Assembly: GCA_030152305.1 (NCBI GenBank)
Contig: JASKOM010000008.1
Coordinates: 1 to 64,000 of the forward strand
Direction: 5' to 3'
Length of the DNA stretch: 64,000 nucleotides
Source: Campylobacterota bacterium
GTDB taxonomy: Bacteria; Campylobacterota; Campylobacteria; Campylobacterales; Thiovulaceae
Position numbers and translations under genes: made by a program
In this document: in pieces, positions 17,728 to 27,569 of the stretch
Layout: each line of letters begins with the position of its first letter
Numbering within the stretch: the first letter of the stretch is position 1
The notes under the pieces: model-generated
The model's input: only the letters and a program-made list of their open reading frames with translations
What the model was told of the DNA's origin: nothing
Database searches by the model: none

Positions 17728-19833
17728 ATGAGATCTCGTATTCATTTAAAGAGTCTAATTTTAACTTTGACTATTTTCGTAGTTATTGGAACAATAGGCT
17801 CTTCGCTGTTATTTTCAATACTAAATCGTATTGCTGTTAAGCAAGGAGAAAATTACCTCAATGCTCATACTCTTCAGCACAAAGAAGAAATTATTCAAAT
17901 TTTAGAAAATGCTGGACGAGTTACAAACTCATATTCAGAAAATCCTGAATTCAAAGATTTTATTTTTAATGAATCAGATCCCGTTTTAAAAGCAAAAGCA
18001 TTTGAAAAATTAAATAAATATATGCTCATTTCAAATAGCGAAGGTTGGTTTATAGCCATCAAAAATAGCGATAATTATTATTTTAATAATATTTCGAATG
18101 ATTTTCAAGGTTCCGAATTAAATAGAAAGTTATTTATTGGCAATTTTGACGATAGTTGGTTTTATTCGTCAAGTTTAGATGAGTCAGACAAAAATAAAAA
18201 TAAGATAAAAAATAACTATACGATTAGAATCGATCAAGAACGAATGACCAATAAGAAAAAAGTCTGGATCAGCAAAAATATTATCGTTAATAACAAAATA
18301 GAAGCAGTTTTTGGTTGCAGTTTCGATTATTCGAAATTAACAGATAACTTTCTTAAAGATTCTGATAATAATCTAGAAACATTTATCGTATTAAAAGATG
18401 GCTCAATCGTTGCCAATAAAGATTTACAAATGATGAATAATCATATCGATTATTTATATTTCGAAGAACGAAAAAATATTTTTCATATTTATAATAATTC
18501 TAAATTTAAAGAAAATTTTCAACAAGCTACTGAAACATTAAACAATAATCAAAATATAACCGTTAACTTTAGTATCAAACTTAAAGATTTTAATAAAAAT
18601 CAAAGTATTACAACTGTTTCTCTGTTTTCTGTTAATAATTTAAATTGGTATATGGTTTCTTCTATTGGACTTAATAATATTATTTCTGATAAATATAAAA
18701 TATTGATTTTATTGCTTTTTGGATTTATGGGTATTTTACCTTTAGCAATTCAAGTATATTTTATAAAATTACAAATTATTAAACCTATTAATAATATTTC
18801 TGCTGTTCTTAATGCTGTTAAACACGGTGAATTATCTCACAGAGTAGAAATTATAAAAAATCGCGACGACGAAATGAGTTCTCTTATTTTTGAATTTAAT
18901 AATATGCTTGATGTTATCGAAAATAATAATAAAAATAGTTCTGAACTTTATTCGTTGTTATCTGACAATATGATCGATGTTATTTGGCTCATGGATAAAC
19001 ATGAAAATATCCTATATATTTCTCCTTCGATTGTTAGTTTGTCTGGTTTTTCTCAAGCTGAAGCAATGATTCAAAGTATCGAAGATCGATATTCTCAAGA
19101 ATCTGTAAAAATATTTACTGAAGCTATATTAAATTATATTCAGTATCGTGATGATCATGAAATTCATACTCTTAAACTTGAACAAATTCACAAAAATAAA
19201 TCACATATTTGGGTTGAAATTAATATTAAACTTAAAATCGATGAGGTTCATGGAATTAGATTTATTGGCTCAACACGAGATATTTCTAAAAGATTAGAAA
19301 TGGAACACAAAGTCGAAACTTTATTATCTAGCGATACATTAACAGGATTAGTAAATCGCAAATTATTAACCAACATACTTCAAGAAACTATTAGCAATAT
19401 GAGTTCGAATGGCACTTTTGGAGCAATAATCGATATCAATCTTGACGATTTCAAAAAAGTAAATGAAATTTATGGTTTTCATATTGGAGATAAAATTTTG
19501 GTCAAAGTTGGTAAAAGACTTTTAGATTCTGTTCGCGAAATTGATACAGTTGCAAGAATCGGTGGCGACGAATTTATTATTTTAATAGATCACATAGGTC
19601 GAGATAATAATATTAGTTCGGAAATAGCCTATTTAATTGCTGAAAAAATAAAATATATTATAAATGAACCTTATTTAATTGAAAACGAACAAAAAGTTAT
19701 TCATTTTACTTGCAGTATCGGTTTAAGAATTTTTGATAGTTCTGATAATTTTGAACAGATTTTACGAGAATCAAATTTAGCAATGTATCGTTCAAAACAC
19801 GATGGTCGAAATAAAATTACACTTTGGGCATAA
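17728..19833 (+). CDS. Membrane-bound diguanylate cyclase (sensor-HAMP-PAS-GGDEF)
   Basis: Makes cyclic di-GMP. The 701-residue protein has a transmembrane segment at about 10-35, a periplasmic sensor region of about 290 residues (Cache-like), a second transmembrane segment at about 325-350, a HAMP linker (KPINNISAVLNAVKHGELS), a PAS domain (LLSDNMIDVIWLMD) and a GGDEF domain with an intact RIGGDEFIIL active site. An RxxD inhibition site (REID) sits five residues before it, so product inhibition is expected. The ATG at 17728 follows a purine-rich site; upstream ATGs at 17656 and 17692 would overlap the promoter. A DASS permease follows after 6 nt, and a PilZ protein lies beyond it. Confidence 0.92.
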   Translation: MRSRIHLKSLILTLTIFVVIGTIGSSLLFSILNRIAVKQGENYLNAHTLQHKEEIIQILENAGRVTNSYSENPEFKDFIFNESDPVLKAKAFEKLNKYMLISNSEGWFIAIKNSDNYYFNNISNDFQGSELNRKLFIGNFDDSWFYSSSLDESDKNKNKIKNNYTIRIDQERMTNKKKVWISKNIIVNNKIEAVFGCSFDYSKLTDNFLKDSDNNLETFIVLKDGSIVANKDLQMMNNHIDYLYFEERKNIFHIYNNSKFKENFQQATETLNNNQNITVNFSIKLKDFNKNQSITTVSLFSVNNLNWYMVSSIGLNNIISDKYKILILLLFGFMGILPLAIQVYFIKLQIIKPINNISAVLNAVKHGELSHRVEIIKNRDDEMSSLIFEFNNMLDVIENNNKNSSELYSLLSDNMIDVIWLMDKHENILYISPSIVSLSGFSQAEAMIQSIEDRYSQESVKIFTEAILNYIQYRDDHEIHTLKLEQIHKNKSHIWVEINIKLKIDEVHGIRFIGSTRDISKRLEMEHKVETLLSSDTLTGLVNRKLLTNILQETISNMSSNGTFGAIIDINLDDFKKVNEIYGFHIGDKILVKVGKRLLDSVREIDTVARIGGDEFIILIDHIGRDNNISSEIAYLIAEKIKYIINEPYLIENEQKVIHFTCSIGLRIFDSSDNFEQILRESNLAMYRSKHDGRNKITLWA

Positions 19834-19839
19834 AATAAT

Positions 19840-21201
19840 ATGATTACAAAAACAAATTTAATTAAATTAATATTATCGTTAGTAATTAGCTTATTAATAG
19901 CTTATATTCCGAATTATCCGTTGTCAATCGAAGCTACACATACACTTTTTATTTTAGTTTTAGCTACTTTTTTATGGATTAGCGAAGCAGTTCAATCTTT
20001 TGCTGTATCTTTTTTAATTATTTTTTTAGAAATTATTTTATTAGGCAGTTCTGAAAATTGGCAAAGTTGGAAAATTTATCTTCAACCGTGGGCTGAATCG
20101 ATAATATTTTTATTTCTCGGCGGTTTTATTATTGCTGAAGCTTCGACAAAAACAGGTCTTGATAAATATATCGCAAATCGTGTTTTAAAATTTGTTGGTG
20201 AAGATTTAAACAATGTTGTTTCGGCAATTTTATTTTTAACATTTGTTATGTCAATGTTTGTTTCGAACACAGCAACAGCGGTAATTATGCTTACGATAAT
20301 TTCACCTATTTTAATTTCTGTTTCATCTAATGGAGCAAAAAGTCTTGTTCTTGCAATTTTAATTGGTGCAAATATCGGTGGAATCGGAACAATTATCGGA
20401 ACACCACCAAATGCAATTGCAATCGGAATTCTTGGCGATAAAGCTCCGTCATTTCTTGAATGGATGTATATTGCTCTTCCACCTGCAATAATTATTGCTA
20501 TTTTATTAAGAATTTATTTATTATTTGTTTATCCGTCAAATGGTGAAAAAGTTTCTTTGTCAGCATTAAATAATAATAACGAAACTTTTTCTCGTGAAAA
20601 AATTTATGTTACAGCTATATTTTTTATAACTGTTATTTTATGGCTAACAGGATCTATTCATCATATGCCGACATCTGTTATTGCATTTATTCCGATTGTA
20701 GCTTTTACGATAATGGGTATTTTGTCAGGCAAAGATATAAATAATTTGCGATGGGATATTATTATTTTATTAGTTGGTGGATTAAGTTTAGGTTTTGCAA
20801 TTTCACATACTGGATTAGATAAATGGATTGGTAAAATCTTAGAAATCGATAATATATCAGCGACAGCAAAAATATTAATAGCAATTTACACAGTTGCGAT
20901 AATTTCTAATTTCATGAGTAATACTTCAGCATCAAATATTATTTTACCTCTTGTTGTTGCTTCGACCTCATCGGCAATAGCTAACGGAACAGCAAATATA
21001 ACAGATTTAGAATATTCAGTTATAGCAGTTGCAATTGGAGCATCATTTGCAATGGCATTACCAATATCAACACCACCAAATGCAATTTTATTCGGCACAG
21101 GCAAAATCGAAACAAAAGATTTATTAAAAATGGGAATATTAACTTTAATATTTGCACCGTTATTAATAATTATTTGGTTAGAAATATATAAAATAATATA
21201 A
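19840..21201 (+). CDS. DASS (SLC13) family anion permease
   Basis: A 453-residue membrane protein with about eleven hydrophobic segments and the two repeated SNT motifs of the divalent anion:sodium symporter family: SNTATAVIML followed by GTPPNAIAIG in the first half, and SNTSASNIILP followed by STPPNAILFGTG in the second. Substrates in this family are dicarboxylates, citrate, sulfate or phosphate; the sequence does not decide between them. It begins 6 nt after the diguanylate cyclase, so both are probably on one transcript, and ends before a hairpin. Confidence 0.88.
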   Translation: MITKTNLIKLILSLVISLLIAYIPNYPLSIEATHTLFILVLATFLWISEAVQSFAVSFLIIFLEIILLGSSENWQSWKIYLQPWAESIIFLFLGGFIIAEASTKTGLDKYIANRVLKFVGEDLNNVVSAILFLTFVMSMFVSNTATAVIMLTIISPILISVSSNGAKSLVLAILIGANIGGIGTIIGTPPNAIAIGILGDKAPSFLEWMYIALPPAIIIAILLRIYLLFVYPSNGEKVSLSALNNNNETFSREKIYVTAIFFITVILWLTGSIHHMPTSVIAFIPIVAFTIMGILSGKDINNLRWDIIILLVGGLSLGFAISHTGLDKWIGKILEIDNISATAKILIAIYTVAIISNFMSNTSASNIILPLVVASTSSAIANGTANITDLEYSVIAVAIGASFAMALPISTPPNAILFGTGKIETKDLLKMGILTLIFAPLLIIIWLEIYKII

Positions 21202-21208
21202 AAATATT

Positions 21209-21243
21209 TTCCATAGTTAAATAATAATATATAAGCTATGGAA
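21209..21243. terminator. Hairpin terminator between convergent genes
   Basis: TTCCATAG pairs with CTATGGAA around a 19-nt A/T loop and is followed by a run of A and T on each side. It lies between the permease gene and the cellulose-synthase-like gene. Confidence 0.65.
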
Positions 21244-21258
21244 TAAAAAAATTAGTTT

Positions 21259-23682
21259 TTATCGGTTAAAACTCAACTTAGAACTTATCCAAAGTTTAGT
21301 TTCTTGATAAAAATCAATAAAAGTTAATTTAAAAGCCATTCGAATACTTGCTGATTTTGCAGCATTAGAAAAAAGAAGCCATAAACTTGAAAATGGAGAT
21401 CGAGGATCTTCTTGATAATCCATTTCATGCCATCGTGTGGTTTCACCAAAAATCAAAGCAACTAATTTTTTTCGTAAGTCAAGATCTGTATCAGCATTTT
21501 TGAACCTCATCGTAAATCTATTGCCAAATAAAAATCGTAAAAAATTGCCATAAATAGGAAACAATCGACCGTCATTATCATAAATTAGAACTTTGAGTTC
21601 TTTACCAGCAGTTAATTTTAATTTCATTTGTTCAATAATCGAAGGTGAAAATTCAACAGCAAGACCAGATAAAGAAATATCGAAAATTTTGCCAATATAA
21701 GTTTCGAAATCAACTTTGACGATAATTTTTTCACTTGATGGAACTCGAACATATTCGCGAAGCTGTTTTCTTTCACTTGCAATAGCCAAAGAAGTTACGA
21801 TAAATATCGAATTAAAAACCAACCAACCCATTGTCATAGTTAAAGCTGAATGTAATTCTGGATACATGAACCATTTATAAATGCCAACTAAAAAACCAAA
21901 AATAAATAAACTTGCAAACCAAACAAATTGAATAGCTAAATTGCTGACTCTATCTTGAGAAGAATCTTCACCTTTTGGAGTAACTTTAAATTCAGGAGCT
22001 CGAGGTTTTCGCATAACTTCAATTGCAGCAGGTAATGTAAAAATAGCAAGAGAAGATTCATAGACATCAGAAAAATAACCCCATCGAACACTTCCATAAA
22101 TAAATTGAGAAATAAATATAGCGATCATAAGATGAGGTATCGTATAAGCTAATAATTCTTGATTACTTGCTGTATAAACTTCAAGACCAAATAATAAATA
22201 AAAAAGAGGAGCAGTTAAGAAAAACATTCGGGCAAAGGCAAAAAACCAGAAAAAAGAAGCTGATGTATAACTCATTTTTTGAAACCAAGACAAACCACCA
22301 TATTTCCAAGCATTTTTTAGAATAAAAATTTGAATCATTCCTTGGGTCCATCGAACTCGTTGAAGAACAAGACCGTCAAAACTTTCAGCTTGTAATCCTC
22401 GAACCATTGGAACGGCGATATATGCACTTTTTAATCCAGCAGCATGAAGTGTAAGAGCAGTTTCAGCATCTTCTGTAATTGTATCACCAGCGATTCCACC
22501 GATAACAGAAAGATATTTTCTTCGAATAACCGCAGCTGAACCACAGAAAAACGAACTATCCCAAAAGTCATGACCTCGTTGAATATATTTATAAAACATA
22601 TCATTTTCAGCAGGAGCTTCACCGAATATATTTAAATTTTTTTCGATAGGGTCAGGATTATAAAAAGCATGTGGTGTTTGAACAAGAAACATTTTAGGAA
22701 CTTTTATAAACCAACCAACGACATTTTGTAAAAAGTCTCGAGTCGGAATATGATCGCAGTCAAGAATCAAGACTAAATCGCCATTTGTAACTTTAAGAGC
22801 CGAGTTCATATTTCCAGCTTTTGCATGTAAATTTTTAGATCGTGTTAAATAATCAGACCCAGTTTTTTCAGCAAATTCAAGAAACATTTGTCTTCGTTCT
22901 CGAGCTGATTGAGCCTTTTTTGCATTTGAATCATTACATTTTTGATCTGTTCCGCCGTCATCAAGAATATGAGCAACGAATCTATCTTTTGGATATTCGA
23001 ACATTAGAATCGCAAGAATCGTATCAGCAACCATTTGATAAGGTTCATTATAAGTTGGAACAAAAACATCAACAGTTGGCAATTCATCACGAGGAACACC
23101 TTCAAGATTAATAATTCGTCTATTTAAAAGCATAATACTTGTAAATAAACCCAATGAAAATAAAATAGTTGAATAAGTTTCAGAAACAAAAATAATTAGA
23201 GTTCCAATAAAATCAAAAAAACCTGTATATGCAATCGATTCAGTAATTCGCCAATATAAATAACGATAAACTAAATAAATAGCACTTAATTTAATATACA
23301 TATCTACGACTTGAGTTTCATTTTTTGTAACCATAAAATAAAACATCATAAATATACTAAAATATGCAAAAATCATATGTGAATATATCGAATCATGAAC
23401 TGACATCAACGAAATTAAAATTAATACAGTAGAAACTAATAAAATATACATGAACATTTCTCGTCTATATAAAAAATGAACTATTGAACGATCAATAATA
23501 AATAATTTATGTGAAAACCATTCTTTTGTAAAAGGAAAACCATCATATTTTTCACGAGGATCTTCTCGAAACTGTGTATCTTTTCTTAAAAAATCTGCTG
23601 GACGACGGTAAAAACAGTCGGATGTATATTCACAACCACCTTGTGGTCTAATTTCACCTTTGGCTATTCCCAATCGGCTCAT
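21259..23682 (-). CDS. bcsA: Cellulose synthase catalytic subunit-like (BcsA) with PilZ domain
   Basis: Processive GT2 beta-glucan synthase of 807 residues. Hydrophobic segments flank a cytosolic catalytic domain with DDGGTDQ, DCDHIP, TEDAET and the Q(x2)RW motif QRVRWTQG. A C-terminal PilZ domain shows the c-di-GMP-binding RxxxR-type KQLREYVR and DISLSGLAVE. It is therefore expected to be activated by c-di-GMP, and a diguanylate cyclase lies 1.4 kb away. No bcsB, bcsC or bcsZ is adjacent; the gene just upstream encodes a glycosyltransferase fusion. An AAGGAG precedes the ATG. The polymer could be cellulose or a related beta-glucan. Confidence 0.9.
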   Translation of the reverse strand: MSRLGIAKGEIRPQGGCEYTSDCFYRRPADFLRKDTQFREDPREKYDGFPFTKEWFSHKLFIIDRSIVHFLYRREMFMYILLVSTVLILISLMSVHDSIYSHMIFAYFSIFMMFYFMVTKNETQVVDMYIKLSAIYLVYRYLYWRITESIAYTGFFDFIGTLIIFVSETYSTILFSLGLFTSIMLLNRRIINLEGVPRDELPTVDVFVPTYNEPYQMVADTILAILMFEYPKDRFVAHILDDGGTDQKCNDSNAKKAQSARERRQMFLEFAEKTGSDYLTRSKNLHAKAGNMNSALKVTNGDLVLILDCDHIPTRDFLQNVVGWFIKVPKMFLVQTPHAFYNPDPIEKNLNIFGEAPAENDMFYKYIQRGHDFWDSSFFCGSAAVIRRKYLSVIGGIAGDTITEDAETALTLHAAGLKSAYIAVPMVRGLQAESFDGLVLQRVRWTQGMIQIFILKNAWKYGGLSWFQKMSYTSASFFWFFAFARMFFLTAPLFYLLFGLEVYTASNQELLAYTIPHLMIAIFISQFIYGSVRWGYFSDVYESSLAIFTLPAAIEVMRKPRAPEFKVTPKGEDSSQDRVSNLAIQFVWFASLFIFGFLVGIYKWFMYPELHSALTMTMGWLVFNSIFIVTSLAIASERKQLREYVRVPSSEKIIVKVDFETYIGKIFDISLSGLAVEFSPSIIEQMKLKLTAGKELKVLIYDNDGRLFPIYGNFLRFLFGNRFTMRFKNADTDLDLRKKLVALIFGETTRWHEMDYQEDPRSPFSSLWLLFSNAAKSASIRMAFKLTFIDFYQETKLWISSKLSFNR

Positions 23683-23723
23683 TTAAAATAATTCTCCTTA
23701 AATTTAAAAATTTAAAGAAATTA

Positions 23724-25415
23724 TTACAAAATTACTCTAACCAACTTATAATCAATTTTATCTACGATTTCTATTAACTCATATTCAAGCGAGTTTAAAC
23801 CATCGTTTTGTTGATTTAACAATCCTCGTTTCATTTTAGAAAAAATATCTCGATTAATTTCTCGTTTTGCGATTAATTCTTTGACGATTTTTTCATCTTT
23901 TTGATAAACACCGTCAGCACTTTGAGTAACACTTCGTTGATGAGGTAACGAAATATATTGTCCAGAATCATCAACAAATGGCACAGCTCCGATAAATAAC
24001 AACCTCATCAAAAAGTCATCATCTTCACTTCCCCAATGCCAATAATTATTCGAAAAACCGTTGGCTTTAATAAAAATATCTTTCGGAATAAAATTAATTC
24101 CACCAAAAATATTATCGCTGATAATTGGCTCATTTTCTCGAATTGAACCAAAAGGACGAAGTGGATAATTTACAGGTCGATAATCAATATTTATTGGCAA
24201 CATATCAACATCATGACAAATAAACATTTTGCTGTTTTTATTTGAATATTTAGCTCCAATATTTATTAATTTTCCGCGATTAAAAGATTTACGATCAACT
24301 TGTTCAACGATAATAATTTCATATTTAATATTTGCTTTTGTTAAATAATCTTTCATATATGGGATAAATTGCTTTAAATGTTCTTCGCGATCTCGATAAG
24401 GCACAATAATCGAAATTAAATCATTTGATCTGTTTAACTCAAGTTTTATATTTTCTCGATGTTTAATAATTTGATTTGAAATTGGATAAATTAATTTTAA
24501 ATTAGATAATTTTAACGGACGAAAACGATTTTCTATTTTTTCATAATTTTCAAGTGGATCATTTTTAACATGATATGAAGGCAAAAATCTATTAATTAAA
24601 TTAGCAAATTTTGATTTTAAAAATTTTCTTGTAGCTCTGTTATACCTTTTTAAAAATTTTGACATATATAAAAACTTAGATAAAATATTGTGGTATTGAT
24701 TAATTACAAGATAGTTTTCATAGAAGACTTGATCTCTGTTTGTTTTTATTGAAGATACACCGTCATCTAAAAATAAAACTAGATTTATTTTTAAATATTT
24801 ACCTTTTTGCGATTCAGTTTTTAACTTCCAATATTGATCAAAGTCTCCAGCAAGTTTAAAGCTAATATTAAACTTATGCTTTTTTGCAAATATTGTTTTT
24901 AAAAATAAACTTTGATGACAATATGGAATTCCATAAAAATCAGAATAGTTATGAGCTTTTCTTGCAACAATCTTATTCGAACTAGTATTGTAACTTGAAT
25001 AATCTCCATAAACATAATCTATATTATTATTTAAATGTTCTTTTATATTTTCTACTATTGATAAATTACAAAACATATCTCCAGCATTCATAAAATTTAT
25101 CCATTCACCAGTTGCAAAATCGATACCTTTATTCATTGCATCATAAATGCCTTTATCTTTTTCGCTTAGCCAATAATCAATTTTATCTTCATATTTTTTT
25201 ATAATCTCAACAGTTTGATCAGTTGAGCCACCATCAATAATTATATATTCAATATTATTATAAGTTTGATTAATTATATTCTTGATTGTGTTTTCTAAAT
25301 ATTTTTCGCCATTAAATACAACTGTAACAACGGAAATTAAAGGTGTATTTTCATAGCTTTTTTTTAAAAATCCTTTTGTTCGAAGCCCACCTTCATTTTT
25401 GCTTATTTTATTCAC
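23724..25415 (-). CDS. Two-domain glycosyltransferase: GT2 fused to GT7-like galactosyltransferase
   Basis: The 563-residue protein has an N-terminal GT2 domain (about 20-250) with VVTVVFNGEKYLE, IDGGSTDQTVE and MNAGD. The C-terminal domain (about 335-530) follows the beta-1,4-galactosyltransferase (GT7) layout: PYRDREEHL, FNRGKLINIGA, HDVDMLP, GGINF and WHWGSEDDDF. Both are likely cytosolic and add sugars to a surface glycan or lipooligosaccharide core. The start is GTG at 25415 and shares 4 nt with the tail of the broken GT9 gene upstream. It ends 41 nt before bcsA. Confidence 0.85.
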   Translation of the reverse strand: MNKISKNEGGLRTKGFLKKSYENTPLISVVTVVFNGEKYLENTIKNIINQTYNNIEYIIIDGGSTDQTVEIIKKYEDKIDYWLSEKDKGIYDAMNKGIDFATGEWINFMNAGDMFCNLSIVENIKEHLNNNIDYVYGDYSSYNTSSNKIVARKAHNYSDFYGIPYCHQSLFLKTIFAKKHKFNISFKLAGDFDQYWKLKTESQKGKYLKINLVLFLDDGVSSIKTNRDQVFYENYLVINQYHNILSKFLYMSKFLKRYNRATRKFLKSKFANLINRFLPSYHVKNDPLENYEKIENRFRPLKLSNLKLIYPISNQIIKHRENIKLELNRSNDLISIIVPYRDREEHLKQFIPYMKDYLTKANIKYEIIIVEQVDRKSFNRGKLINIGAKYSNKNSKMFICHDVDMLPINIDYRPVNYPLRPFGSIRENEPIISDNIFGGINFIPKDIFIKANGFSNNYWHWGSEDDDFLMRLLFIGAVPFVDDSGQYISLPHQRSVTQSADGVYQKDEKIVKELIAKREINRDIFSKMKRGLLNQQNDGLNSLEYELIEIVDKIDYKLVRVIL

Positions 25416-26496
25416 GACAAAACCTCATCTATTTTATTTATTATTTGTTCTGGAGAAATATCATTTATATTTAAATCACTTCCAAAACCATATTTATTAC
25501 TTAATGATTCATAATTATTCAAATTCTTTGCAATTTCATCATGATAAATAGCATAATAATTATTTGTTATTTCTTCTGGATATGGTGTAAATCTGCCAAA
25601 ATGATTGCCATTTGAAACTACAAATATATTTTTTACATTTAAAGCACCTGCAAAATCTCCATTAAAGAAGTTCTGCCAACTAAATTAATATATTTATAAG
25701 AAGCTATTTCTGAAAACTGTTTTTCATCTTCGATATCATTCGAAGCACCACAAAGAACGATTTCATAATCAAATTTATTTTTTATAAATTGTCCAACTTC
25801 GGCAAAATTTTTGATATTCCATTTGCGAAATTTTGCACTTGCTCCAATAAACAAAACAGCATATTTTTTTTCTGATAATTTAACATCACTATCTAAATTA
25901 ATTTCAGGTTTTTGAATATCTATTTTTATATTTAATAAATATTCAAAAAACTCTTTATTTCTAAAAAATTCAAATAAAATTTTATTTGTTGCTGGTATTA
26001 ATTTTGTGTAATATTTATCGCTAATCTCTTTTTTAACTTGACTAATATTTGCAAAATCACCGACACTTCCAATTTTTTCTTCTCCATGAATTACATTAAC
26101 GATAAAATCGCTATATTTAAATTCACGACTATATACAGGATTAATAATTAATCTGTAATTATTCTTGCTGATATTTTTTAAAATTGAATATTTATAAGCA
26201 AAACTTTTAGTAAATTTATTTCTATCAATCCATACAAATTCGTCAATATAATTACTATCTAACTTTTCACTTAATTCTTTCCAAGCAATATTTCCAACTA
26301 AAGTAATAGAATAATCAATATATTTACTATTAGTTTTTAATATTTTTATATAGTTTCTAAATAAAACATAATCACCAATTGCATCAAGGCGAATTAATAA
26401 AATTGATTTTGGTTTATTTTTTTTTAAAGGAAATCGTAAGTCAAATATTAATTTAATAAAAAAGTTTTTAACAAAATATTTAATTTTTTCAAGCAT
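25412..26496 (-). pseudogene. GT9 (heptosyltransferase-like) glycosyltransferase, frameshifted with internal deletion
   Basis: The first 285 codons (26496 to 25639) encode a GT9 protein: RLDAIGDYVLF nucleotide-sugar region, then VLFIGASAKFRKW, LCGASND and NLVGRTSLMEIL. The frame then ends in a stop. A second frame picks up at about 25650 and runs to a TGA at 25412, giving ALNVKNIFVVSNGNHFGRF-type sequence that is the expected C-terminal end of this family. The stretch that should lie between (the usual SNDTG...H segment, about 20 residues) is missing, so a deletion that also shifted the frame is the simplest reading. The tail keeps an overlap with the next gene. The short form lacks part of the donor-binding site and is probably inactive. 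Confidence 0.8.
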
Positions 26497-26504
26497 TTTA
26501 TTAA

Positions 26505-27569
26505 TTAATAAGCTTTTAACTCATTATAAAGCGAATCTCGTTCGACAGGCTGAAAACCGCTATCTCGAATTAATTCGACAAGTGTTTTTAAAGCTATTCC
26601 GTTTCGGCTATCTGCTCCAGCGGATGAATTTATACTTTCTCGTTCAATTGTTCCGTCAAGATCGTTTGCTCCAAATTCTTGAGACAAAATTGCTAAATTC
26701 GTTGTCGAAGTTACCCAATAGGCTTTTATATTTTTTATATTTCTTAAAATTATTCGACTAATTGCTATCGTTTTTAATATTTCAACACCAGTTGCGAATT
26801 CTTTTACTTTTAAATAATTATTTCCAGTTTGATATAAAAGCGGAATAAAAGCATTAAAACCGCCAGTTTCATTTTGCAAATCACGAAGTCTGATCATATG
26901 ATCGATTCGATGTTCTCGAGTTTCGATATGACCAAAAAGCATTGTTGCATTTGATTTTTTGCCTAATTTATGCCATTGTCGATGAATTTCTAACCAACCA
27001 GCCGACGAAACTTTACCTTTGCAAATATAATCTCGAACGGTTTCGTCAAATATTTCAGCTCCGCCGCCCGGCATCGAATCAACACCGTTTTCAATCATCA
27101 TATTTAAAATTTCAGCATAACTTAAATTATATTGAGTTGCTAAAAAATGAACTTCCGCAGCCGTTAAAGCTTTGATATGAATATTTGGAAACTCATTTTT
27201 TATTTTTTTAAAAATATCTAAATACCAATTTATTCCGACCTCATCGTTATGAGCTGAAACGATATGAACTTCTGTGATTCCATTTTCCGATGAGGTTCGA
27301 ACGATATTTAAAATTTCATCATGATTCATCGTATATGGATTTGGATTTTTTCGATTTGCACTATAAGCACAAAATTTACAAATGTCTTTACAAATATTTG
27401 TCGGATTAATATGTCGATTAATATTAAAATAGCTTTTTCGACCATGTAAATTTTCTCGAATAGTTCCAGCTAATTTACCAAGAGTATAAATATCTAAATC
27501 GTATAAAGCAACACCGTCAGCAATCGTTAATAATTCATTATTTTCAACTTTTGAAATTAACTCTTTCAA
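26505..27569 (-). CDS. mqnE: Aminofutalosine synthase, radical SAM
   Basis: Radical SAM enzyme of the futalosine route to menaquinone. The 354 residues include RHINPTNICKDICKFCAYS with the CxxxCxxC cluster motif, PGGGAEIF, SNATMLFGHIETREHRIDH and IKAYWV, which favour MqnE over MqnC. The start is TTG at 27569, sharing 4 nt with the def stop. It lies between def and the broken GT9 gene on one long minus-strand run. Two GATGAGGT octamers in opposite orientation lie 43 nt apart inside the gene. Menaquinone via futalosine is characteristic of Campylobacterota. Confidence 0.9.
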   Translation of the reverse strand: MKELISKVENNELLTIADGVALYDLDIYTLGKLAGTIRENLHGRKSYFNINRHINPTNICKDICKFCAYSANRKNPNPYTMNHDEILNIVRTSSENGITEVHIVSAHNDEVGINWYLDIFKKIKNEFPNIHIKALTAAEVHFLATQYNLSYAEILNMMIENGVDSMPGGGAEIFDETVRDYICKGKVSSAGWLEIHRQWHKLGKKSNATMLFGHIETREHRIDHMIRLRDLQNETGGFNAFIPLLYQTGNNYLKVKEFATGVEILKTIAISRIILRNIKNIKAYWVTSTTNLAILSQEFGANDLDGTIERESINSSAGADSRNGIALKTLVELIRDSGFQPVERDSLYNELKAY

